Below are positions 15,807-23,710 of a stretch of 64,000 nucleotides of DNA, in pieces. Position 1 is the first letter of the stretch; every line of letters begins with the position of its first letter. Source of the stretch: Pedobacter endophyticus (lineage in GTDB: Bacteria > Bacteroidota > Bacteroidia > Sphingobacteriales > Sphingobacteriaceae); NCBI RefSeq assembly GCF_015679185.1, contig NZ_CP064939.1, forward strand, positions 1,302,001-1,366,000. The letters are read 5' to 3'. A program made the translations under genes and the position numbers. Below the pieces are notes generated by a model. That model saw nothing but the letters and a program-made list of their open reading frames with translations. It was not told the origin of the DNA and ran no database searches.

Positions 15807-18104
15807 TTGGATTATTTAGAAGGATTAAACCCACAACAAAGAGCAGCAGTAGAGAACACTAAAGGGCCGGTAATGATAGTTGCGGGTGCAGGTTCGGGCA
15901 AAACGCGTGTAATTACCTATCGTGTGGCGCACCTGATTCAGACGGGAACTGACCCATTTAACATTTTGGTTTTAACCTTTACCAACAAGGCGAGTAAGGA
16001 TATGCGTGAGCGTATTAGCAAGGTGGTTGGCGCTGAGGCGAAGAACATTTGGATGGGCACTTTTCACTCGGTTTTTGCGAAGATCTTACGTGTTGAGGCC
16101 GAAAAAATTGGCTATCCGAATAACTTTACCATTTACGATACGGATGATAGCAAAAGTGTAATCCGTGCAATTTTAAAAGAGCTTCAGCTAGATGATAAGC
16201 TGTATGCGCCAAACTTTGTTTACGGGCGGATTTCTTCTGCGAAGAACAACCTGATTTCGTGGGGCGAATACCAGGCAAACGACCAGATTCAGGCGGAAGA
16301 CATTCAAAATAAGCGCCCGTTGATGGGCCAGATTTACGAAGCTTATGCCAAACGCTGCTTTAGGGCGGGGGCAATGGATTTCGACGATTTGCTTTTCAAA
16401 ACGAACATCTTATTGAAAGAGCATCCGGAGGTTTTAAACAAATACCAGCAAAAATTCAGGTATTTAATGGTGGATGAGTATCAGGATACGAACTTTTCGC
16501 AATACACCATTGTTAAAAAACTTGCAGCCGCTTACCAAAATATTTGCGTGGTAGGCGATGATGCGCAAAGTATTTATGCGTTCCGTGGGGCGAATATTCA
16601 AAACATTCTCAATTTCGAACGCGATTATCCTGATTTAAAAGTATATAAACTGGAGCAGAACTACCGCTCTACCCAAAATATTGTGGATGCCGCAAGCAGC
16701 ATCATCGCCAACAACAAAAATCAACTGGAAAAGAACGTTTTTTCGGAGAATGTTGAAGGTGATAGAATTAAGGTTTCGCGTGCGTTTACCGATAATGAAG
16801 AGGGAAAGTTGGTTGCCGAATCGATACTTCAGGAGCGTGGCCTGAAAGGTTACCAGTACCACGATTTTGCGATCCTGTACCGTACAAATGCACAAAGCAG
16901 GGCCATGGAGGAAGGCTTGCGCAAGCTGAATATTCCCTATAAAATTTATGGCGGAACCTCTTTCTACCAACGCAAGGAGATTAAGGATTTAATTGCTTAT
17001 TTCCGGTTAACTTTCAACCCGAAAGACGAGGAAGCGATAAAAAGGGTAATTAATTATCCGAAACGTGGAATTGGCGATACTTCGGTGGATAAAATCATCG
17101 TTGCTGCCGATCAAAACAACGTGACGATGTGGGATGTGATATCCAATGCACATCAATATGTTGATGGCCGTTTGGCAAATCAACTGAACGATTTTGCCAT
17201 GATGGTGCAGAGCTTTCAGGCAGAGGCCAAAAAGCTGGATGCCTACGATTCTGCGTTGTTTATTGCACAACACGCGGGCATTTTAAAAGAATTATACACC
17301 GATGATAGTGTTGAAGGACGTGCGAGGTACGAAAATATTCAGGAATTATTAAACGGTATAAAAGAGTTTGCCGAGCGTGAGGATATTGAGGAAAAAGGTC
17401 TTGATATTTTTATGCAGGATGTGGCGCTTTTAACCAACGATGACAAGGACGGCGATAAAAACAAGGATACGGTTTCGCTGATGACAATTCACTCGGCCAA
17501 GGGTTTGGAGTTCAAAAACGTATTTATTGTTGGTTTGGAAGAGAACCTGTTCCCGTCGCAGATGTCGGTTAACTCGCGTTCCGATTTGGAAGAAGAGCGT
17601 CGTTTGTTTTACGTGGCCATTACGCGTGCGGAGATAAAATTAACGATTACCTACGCTACTTCTCGTTACCGTTGGGGAACGTTAACCAATTGTGAGCCTA
17701 GTCGTTTCATCAATGAGATCAATCCAAGATTTTTAGAATTAGACGTCAAACCCGCCAAAAGCAATGTTTTTGAGGGGAATTTCGATGATGAGCGCAAAAC
17801 CTGGACTTCGCAACCGCGTGATTTTTTTAGTAAGCCCAAGCCTGCAGGCACAACCTCTACCCCACCCGTTCGCCCGAAAACAACTTCGTTACTGGCCAAA
17901 GCGCACGTTCCGTCGCCCGGCTTTGCACCATCGCAGCCGCACGAGTTTCAAGGGGGTATGGAAGTAGAGCACGAAAAGTTTGGCTTCGGCAAAATTATCA
18001 GTTTAGAAGGCACTCTGCCCGATGTAAAAGCAACCGTGTTTTTTCAAGGATTGGGCAATAAGCAACTATTGCTAAAGTTTGCGAAGCTGATGATTGTAAA
18101 GTAA
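15807..18104 (+). CDS. uvrD: UvrD/PcrA-type 3'-5' DNA helicase
   Basis: 765 residues from a TTG start (DYLEGLNPQQRAAV). The start is chosen because an AGGAG site is five bases upstream and a promoter occupies the region before it. It has Walker A GAGSGKT (about 27-33), motif Ia LTFTNKA, Walker B VDEYQDTN, motif III GDDAQSIYAFRGA, motif IV YRTNAQSR, motif V MTIHSAKGLEF and motif VI FYVAITRAE. The C-terminal tail has a Pro/Thr-rich linker and a Tudor-like end (VEHEKFGFGKIISLEG). UvrD/PcrA unwinds DNA in excision and mismatch repair and strips RecA. Repeat arrays lie on both sides. Confidence 0.94.
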   Translation: MDYLEGLNPQQRAAVENTKGPVMIVAGAGSGKTRVITYRVAHLIQTGTDPFNILVLTFTNKASKDMRERISKVVGAEAKNIWMGTFHSVFAKILRVEAEKIGYPNNFTIYDTDDSKSVIRAILKELQLDDKLYAPNFVYGRISSAKNNLISWGEYQANDQIQAEDIQNKRPLMGQIYEAYAKRCFRAGAMDFDDLLFKTNILLKEHPEVLNKYQQKFRYLMVDEYQDTNFSQYTIVKKLAAAYQNICVVGDDAQSIYAFRGANIQNILNFERDYPDLKVYKLEQNYRSTQNIVDAASSIIANNKNQLEKNVFSENVEGDRIKVSRAFTDNEEGKLVAESILQERGLKGYQYHDFAILYRTNAQSRAMEEGLRKLNIPYKIYGGTSFYQRKEIKDLIAYFRLTFNPKDEEAIKRVINYPKRGIGDTSVDKIIVAADQNNVTMWDVISNAHQYVDGRLANQLNDFAMMVQSFQAEAKKLDAYDSALFIAQHAGILKELYTDDSVEGRARYENIQELLNGIKEFAEREDIEEKGLDIFMQDVALLTNDDKDGDKNKDTVSLMTIHSAKGLEFKNVFIVGLEENLFPSQMSVNSRSDLEEERRLFYVAITRAEIKLTITYATSRYRWGTLTNCEPSRFINEINPRFLELDVKPAKSNVFEGNFDDERKTWTSQPRDFFSKPKPAGTTSTPPVRPKTTSLLAKAHVPSPGFAPSQPHEFQGGMEVEHEKFGFGKIISLEGTLPDVKATVFFQGLGNKQLLLKFAKLMIVK

Positions 18105-18114
18105 TCCTCACCCA

Positions 18115-18405
18115 AGCCTCACCCTATCAACGTATGTGAGTGTTGCTCTAAAGTGCCAGTCCCTCTCCGGGAGAGAGGGAAACAAAGAGCCTCACCCTAT
18201 CAACGTATGTGAGTGTTGCTCCAAAGTGCGAGTCCCTCTCCGGGAGAGAGGGAAACAAAGAGCCTCACCCTATCAACGTATGTGAGTGTTGCTCTAAAGT
18301 GCCAGTCCCTCTCCGGGAGAGAGGGAAACAAAGAGCCTCACCCTAACAACGTATGTGAGTGTTGCTCTAAAGTGCGAGTCCCTCTCCGGGAGAGAGGGAA
18401 ACAAC
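18115..18405. repeat. 73-bp tandem array, four copies
   Basis: The words 'cgtatgtgagtgttgctc' start at 18131, 18204, 18277 and 18350, giving an exact 73-bp period. Each unit contains CCCTCTCCGGGAGAGAGGG, a strong hairpin. No spacers vary as in CRISPR; the copies are nearly identical over their whole length. Confidence 0.9.
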
Positions 18406-18478
18406 GGTAAAGTGGTTTGAACCTTAAATCCGAGCAGTGTTGTAAAAAGCGAATTTAACCTTTGGGTTTTGAGTACTG

Positions 18479-18725
18479 TCCCAAAAACCCTCTCTTCAAG
18501 GAGAGGGCCGCTACCAATTTGCCTTACCACTAGCTTTCAAAGGGTGAGGTATTTTACCCACCGAGCCCCAAAAACCCTCTCTTCAAGGAGAGGGCCGCTA
18601 CCAATTTGCCTTACCACCACCTTTCGTAGGGAGAGGTATTTTACCCACCGAGCCCCAAAAACCCTCTCTTCAAGGAGAGGGCCGCTACCAATTTGCCTTA
18701 CCACTAGCTTTTCAAAGGGTGAGGC
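18479..18725. repeat. 87-bp tandem array, about 2.8 copies
   Basis: AAAAACCCTCTCTTCAAGG begins at 18483, 18570 and 18657, an 87-bp period. Units contain the CCCTCTCTTCAAGGAGAGGG hairpin of the same general family as the 73-bp array, but the rest of the unit is unrelated. The smc gene follows directly. Confidence 0.88.
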
Positions 18726-18811
18726 TTTTTCATAGGGAGAGGTTGGGTGGGGCTCTTGAAAAACCCCAAAATTATGATTATTATTGGCCTCCGTTTTCCC
18801 GGACTCAAACC

Positions 18812-21800
18812 ATGCAACTCACTAAGTTAGAAATTAAAGGATTTAAAAGCTTTGGCGACAAAGTGACCATCAATTTTAATGAGGGAGTTACGGCTATTGT
18901 AGGCCCGAACGGTTGCGGAAAATCGAACGTAATTGATGCTATGCGCTGGGTTTTGGGCGAACAGAGCACCAAAGCGTTGCGCTCTGAAAAGATGGAAAAC
19001 ATCATTTTCAATGGCACAAAAAACCGCAAGCAAGCACAGCTGGCCGAAGTGTCTCTAAGCTTCGATAACACTAAAAACATACTTCCAACAGCCTATTCGC
19101 AGGTTACCGTTACGCGAAAACTGTACCGAAATGGCGATAGCGAATACCGCTTAAACGACGTTCAATGTCGCTTAAAAGATATTACCGACTTATTTTTAGA
19201 TACGGGAATTGGCTCGGACAGCTATTCGATTATCGAGTTGAAAATGGTTGATGAAATCATTACCAACAAAGAGCACAGTCGCCGTTCGTTGTTTGAAGAG
19301 GCTTCGGGAATTTCGAAGTACAAGCTCCGTAAGCGCCAAACATTTAATAAGCTAAAAGACACTGAAGGGGATTTAGAACGCGTTGAAGATTTACTTTTCG
19401 AGATTGAAAAGAATCTAAAAACGCTTGAAAACCAAGCCCGTAAGGCCGAGCGGTATTACAAGTTAAAAGAGCAATATCGCGAGTTGAGCGTTCAATTGGC
19501 CACTCATCGCATTGCATTTTTCCGTACCGATTTAAATGCGCTTGAAGCTCAGGAACAACATCAACAGGTTTTAAGAACCGAGCTGAGCACTAAAATAGAT
19601 ACCCAAGAAGCTGAACTGCAAAAATTAAAGCTTGGCAGCATTAATCAGGAAAAAAATCTCTCCGTTCAGCAAAAAGCTACGAATGAACTGGTTTCAAAAA
19701 TCAGGGCTTACGAAAGTGAGAAGAAAGTGAAGAACGAACAAATGCGTTTCTTACAAGAAAAGGAAACTCGTTTGGCCGGAGAGCTGGAAAAGGATAAAAA
19801 CCAAATCAATCACATTAAATACAACATCAAGCGTTTAAACGAAGAGGTTTTAACGGAAACAGAAGTTTTTAACAAGCTAGAATCGGACCTGAAACTTTTG
19901 AAATCTTCGCTTGACACCCTCCGTGAGCAGCAGCAAACTGAAAAAAACCGGATCGATAACTTGGTGAAATCGGTTAGCGATCTGCAAAATCAGGTTTACC
20001 AATCTCAAAAGGAAATTGACATTCTAAATATTCAAAAGGATGCCTTGGTACAAGAAACCAATAGAAATGTTGATGATACGGAAACCAAAACGTTAGAATT
20101 AAAGGCTTTTGACCATGCTTTGGCCGAGCTCGATATTCAGGTTGCAGAAAAGCAAAGCTCCATTAAGCAACTGAAAGAGGCCGAGGAGGTGCTGAAAGAA
20201 AAACTGGCGCAATCCGAAATCAACTTAAGCTCGAATAAGGAAAAACTAACGGCCGAAAACCGAAAAAAGGATGCCAAGCAGAACGAATATAACCTGACGA
20301 AATCACTTGTAGATAGTTTAGAGGGCTTTCCCGAATCGATTCGCTTCCTTAAAAAGAACACTGCCTTTGCCAAAAGCGCCTTGCTCCTGTCTGATATTCT
20401 TTTCTGTAACGAAGATTACCGAATTGCCATAGAAAATTACCTCGAGCCTGTAATGAACCATTATGTGGTTGAAAAATATGCCGATGCCGTACAGGCAATC
20501 AATTTACTTACAGATGCCAGTCGCGGGCGGGCCAACTTTTTTATTTTAGAGCATATTCCCGATAAAACCCCTACGCTAGGCGATCATGAAGGATTGGTTT
20601 CAGCTTTATCAGTTACCGAGGTTGATAAAAAGTATCAGCACCTTTGCAACCTCCTTTTGCAAAACGTGTATATTGCCGTTGCAGAGCAGGAAAGTATCTT
20701 TAAGGTTAGCCCGACTGAAAGCATTACCATTTTGGCCAAAAACGGCAAGTATGCACAAACCAAATTTACTTTGGCAGGCGGTTCAGTAGGTTTGTTTGAG
20801 GGAAAGCGCATTGGTCGTGCTAAAAATTTAGAGAATTTAGCCAAAGAGATCAAGGCATCAGAAGCGCTGATTAATCAATATAATGCCGCAATTACAACTG
20901 AAACGGATACTATCTTTAACCTGAAGGAAGCCTCAAAAGTTAATCAGATTAATACGCTGCAACAGGAATTGAACCGATTGAGCAATGAGCAAATTTCTGT
21001 ACAAACACGTCGCGATCAATATCAGGAGTTTATTACCACAAGCGAAAACCGAAAAACCGATATTGCTCAAAAAATCGTGTCGATAGAAAAGTCGCTTTCC
21101 GAAAAGTTGCCCGCTTTGGTCGACTTGCAGAAAAGGCAACAACAAGACCACGTAAACCTGCAAGAGCAGCAACTCAATTATCAGGAACTTGCTGATCAGG
21201 TTAATGATTCTGCTGGAAAATACAATCAAGATAATATCCGTTTTCACCAACAGCAAAATAAGCTTTCGGGCTTAGAAAAAGATCTCGATTATCGCTTTGT
21301 ACAGGAGGAGGCACTAAATAAACGAATTGCCCAAAACGAAAAAGAGTTGCAGGGAACGCTTGCACAAATTACCGAGACGTTACAGCATACCGATTTAAGC
21401 GACGATACGCTTCTCGAAATGTATCAGCAACGAGAGGAAATGGAAAAGGCGCTTGCAGAAGCCGAAAAGGCATATTTTGAAAGCAAGGGTAACATTAACG
21501 AGGTTGAAAACAACCTGACCACTATCCGTAAAAACCGTGAGGAAACCGATTTCCTTTTAACTGAGATTAAGGATAAGAAAAACGCCCTAAAAATAGATTT
21601 AAACTCGCTGAAAGAGCGTTTGGCTGTGGAGTTTAACATTGATATCAACGATCTTTTAGAGACGGAAACAGAAACTGAGGCTTTGGAAAGTGAATTTGAG
21701 ATCCGCCAGAAAGTTGAAAAAATGAAACGCCAACTGGATGAGTTTGGCGCCATTAACTCGATGGCAATGGAGGCCTTTAAAGAAATGGAAGAACGTTACA

Positions 21801-22351
21801 CGTTTATCCAAAACCAGAAAAAAGATCTCAATGCAGCTAAAACCGATCTTTTGCAAACGATAAAGGAAATCGACGATACAGCCAGAGAAAAGTTTATGCA
21901 GGCGTTTACACAAGCCCGTGAACATTTTATCGTCGTTTTCCGTTCGCTGTTTAACGAGGAAGACAGCTGCGACTTGATTTTGTCTGACGTAAACAATCCG
22001 TTGGAGGCCGATATCGACATTATTGCCCGTCCGAAAGGCAAAAGGCCCTTATCGATAAACCAATTATCGGGTGGCGAAAAAACGTTGACGGCTACTGCCC
22101 TGCTGTTTTCGCTCTATCTTTTAAAACCCGCACCATTTTGTATCTTCGATGAGGTTGATGCACCATTGGATGATACGAACATCGATAAGTTTAATAACAT
22201 CATCCGCAAGTTCTCCGACCAGTCGCAGTTTATTATCGTATCTCACAACAAACGTACTATTGCAAGCACCGACATTATTTATGGTGTTACCATGGTTGAG
22301 CAAGGCGTTTCGAGGGTTGTAGCGGTAGATTTGAGGGAAGTAGCGGCGTAG
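18812..22351 (+). CDS. smc: chromosome segregation ATPase SMC
   Basis: 1179 residues from the ATG at 18812 (MQLTKLEIKGFKSFGDK), the canonical SMC start; the frame is open further upstream only through repeat DNA. Walker A GPNGCGKS (31-38) is at the N-terminus. Two long coiled coils (about 170-490 and 670-1020) flank a hinge (about 500-660). The C-terminal head has the signature LSGGEKTL near 1085 and Walker B CIFDEVDAPLDD near 1107-1118. SMC with ScpAB organises and segregates the chromosome. No scpA or scpB is nearby. The last residues (REVAA) are followed at once by a heptamer array. Confidence 0.97.
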   Translation: MQLTKLEIKGFKSFGDKVTINFNEGVTAIVGPNGCGKSNVIDAMRWVLGEQSTKALRSEKMENIIFNGTKNRKQAQLAEVSLSFDNTKNILPTAYSQVTVTRKLYRNGDSEYRLNDVQCRLKDITDLFLDTGIGSDSYSIIELKMVDEIITNKEHSRRSLFEEASGISKYKLRKRQTFNKLKDTEGDLERVEDLLFEIEKNLKTLENQARKAERYYKLKEQYRELSVQLATHRIAFFRTDLNALEAQEQHQQVLRTELSTKIDTQEAELQKLKLGSINQEKNLSVQQKATNELVSKIRAYESEKKVKNEQMRFLQEKETRLAGELEKDKNQINHIKYNIKRLNEEVLTETEVFNKLESDLKLLKSSLDTLREQQQTEKNRIDNLVKSVSDLQNQVYQSQKEIDILNIQKDALVQETNRNVDDTETKTLELKAFDHALAELDIQVAEKQSSIKQLKEAEEVLKEKLAQSEINLSSNKEKLTAENRKKDAKQNEYNLTKSLVDSLEGFPESIRFLKKNTAFAKSALLLSDILFCNEDYRIAIENYLEPVMNHYVVEKYADAVQAINLLTDASRGRANFFILEHIPDKTPTLGDHEGLVSALSVTEVDKKYQHLCNLLLQNVYIAVAEQESIFKVSPTESITILAKNGKYAQTKFTLAGGSVGLFEGKRIGRAKNLENLAKEIKASEALINQYNAAITTETDTIFNLKEASKVNQINTLQQELNRLSNEQISVQTRRDQYQEFITTSENRKTDIAQKIVSIEKSLSEKLPALVDLQKRQQQDHVNLQEQQLNYQELADQVNDSAGKYNQDNIRFHQQQNKLSGLEKDLDYRFVQEEALNKRIAQNEKELQGTLAQITETLQHTDLSDDTLLEMYQQREEMEKALAEAEKAYFESKGNINEVENNLTTIRKNREETDFLLTEIKDKKNALKIDLNSLKERLAVEFNIDINDLLETETETEALESEFEIRQKVEKMKRQLDEFGAINSMAMEAFKEMEERYTFIQNQKKDLNAAKTDLLQTIKEIDDTAREKFMQAFTQAREHFIVVFRSLFNEEDSCDLILSDVNNPLEADIDIIARPKGKRPLSINQLSGGEKTLTATALLFSLYLLKPAPFCIFDEVDAPLDDTNIDKFNNIIRKFSDQSQFIIVSHNKRTIASTDIIYGVTMVEQGVSRVVAVDLREVAA

Positions 22352-22355
22352 AGGT

Positions 22356-22425
22356 GAAAGCGGAAAGACTAAAGACTAAAGCGGAAAGGCAAAAGCTGAA
22401 AGATTAAAGCGGAAAGACTACAGCA
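22356..22425. repeat. heptamer repeat after smc (GCGGAAA/GACTAAA)
   Basis: gcggaaa, gactaaa, gactaaa, gcggaaa, ggcaaaa, gctgaaa, gattaaa, gcggaaa and gacta follow the smc stop codon within five bases. The same words are found at 5220 and 9684. Confidence 0.8.
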
Positions 22426-22429
22426 TTTT

Positions 22430-23001
22430 GCTTGTGTACGTCCTGCCTCTCATTATACTGTCATCCTGAGTGCAACGCTTGTCCCGAACCTACGGGGAAG
22501 GACCTGCAGCCTATTTGCACAACGCTATAATATTACCACACACATTCGCAATCTAGGTTTGTACTTTATTAAAGTTAGCATTTCATCGCCTAGGGATTCT
22601 TCGCTATGCTACCATTGACGTTTTTCAAAAGCAATAAAAAAATCGTCCTTTCGACCGAAGTGGAGAAATCTTTGAACCGTGGATATAGATTTCTCGGCTG
22701 CGCTCGAAATGACGACGTTTTCTAGGAGTTTTCTCTAAAAAGCACCGTCATTCATATCGATTTTTATGCAATAGCTTAAAAATCAGCATGACAAAACCAG
22801 TGCTGTCATTAGTAACGACTGGCGAGCTCATTGAGAGTTACTAAGCCCTCCCTTTTTGGAGGGTTGGGTGGGGCTCACAAAAAAAAGGTTCAACTATCAC
22901 TAGCTGAACCTTTTTATCACTCCTAGGCGAAAAGCAGCCTATAAATTATTTGGCATTGGCGAATCGCTAAGCCCTCCCCTCTGGGGAGGGTTGGGTGGGG
23001 C
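22430..23001. repeat. gene-free stretch with dispersed repeats
   Basis: Contains GTCATCCTGAGTGCAACG (about 22459), 'ctaccattgacgttttt' (about 22610; also near 34586 and 43906), a 'tttctcggctgcgctcgaaatgacg' fragment (about 22690), and two copies of an 'agccctccc...ggagggttgggtggggct' hairpin (about 22842 and 22969). A terminator lies at 22883-22915. No gene is supported. Confidence 0.7.
22883..22915. terminator. terminator-like hairpin between hairpin repeats
   Basis: AAAAGGTTCA (22883-22892) pairs with TGAACCTTTT (22905-22914), with a T-run on the plus side and an A-run on the other, so it could work in either direction. Read leftwards it may end lolA transcripts. Confidence 0.65.
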
Positions 23002-23652
23002 TTACCTTAAATCTACCACTTCAACACCTGGATATTTCTTTGCATCGAAAGCAAATGTAGTTTCTGGTACTTTTACATTTGGCGAAAAGGTTTTCACGTT
23101 GTAAGTGTACTTATTTCCGTTTTTATCAAATAAAACAACGTTTGCAATTTGCTTAGCTGCCTTATCAATGCTTAAACGTACTTTAAAGATCGATTTTTTC
23201 GCATCAACTGGCGTCAAATCAATCATTTGATAGGTTTTACTACCAACTTTTTGTTCGCCTGTATAAATGTATTTGAAGCCTTTCTCGTAAACAGTAAAAA
23301 TTTTGGCTGGGTTTATTGCATCGCCGCTATTATCTACATTACTTACCTGAACTTCTTTATCTTTTTTAAGGTATGTCCATTGGCTTTTACCATCGCTAAA
23401 CAACTCTTGGTTGGTCATGGCCACTTTATATTTATTCGAGTTGGCCTTAACGTACAAGGTTCCTTGTTGCGTTTCCTTCACCTTAGCCTTTGGATTTTCT
23501 AAGGTAAAAGTGAAATCTGTCTTTACAATATTGTACGATTTGTATTTTTTACTTACTTCCGCTAAAATTGCTTTAGCCTTTGCATCAGTTTGAGCATAAG
23601 TTGAAGTTGTGAAAGCCACAACAACCATTAATGCCGAAATTAGTTTTTTCAT
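23002..23652 (-). CDS. lolA: outer-membrane lipoprotein carrier protein LolA
   Basis: 216 residues. A Sec signal peptide (MKKLISALMVVVAFTTSTYA) is followed by a single LolA domain: KAKAILAEVSKKYKSYNIVKTDFTFTL in pieces, GTLYVKANSNKYKV, LFSDGKSQWTYLKKDKEV and VVLFDKNGNKYTYN. LolA ferries lipoproteins across the periplasm to the outer membrane, which fits the many lipoproteins in this window. It follows ftsK on the same strand with a 58-bp gap. The ftsK-lolA order is familiar from other bacteria, where lolA often lies beside ftsK. Confidence 0.93.
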   Translation of the reverse strand: MKKLISALMVVVAFTTSTYAQTDAKAKAILAEVSKKYKSYNIVKTDFTFTLENPKAKVKETQQGTLYVKANSNKYKVAMTNQELFSDGKSQWTYLKKDKEVQVSNVDNSGDAINPAKIFTVYEKGFKYIYTGEQKVGSKTYQMIDLTPVDAKKSIFKVRLSIDKAAKQIANVVLFDKNGNKYTYNVKTFSPNVKVPETTFAFDAKKYPGVEVVDLR

Positions 23653-23710
23653 CTTGTGTTTTTTAATTGTCTCTTGAACATTAGATTAGATTTTTTAGTA
23701 TTGGTTTAAT

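Noticed and set aside
18115..18725. CRISPR-like look of the 73-bp and 87-bp arrays
   Set aside because: Units are near-identical over their whole length with no variable spacers, and no cas genes are present.
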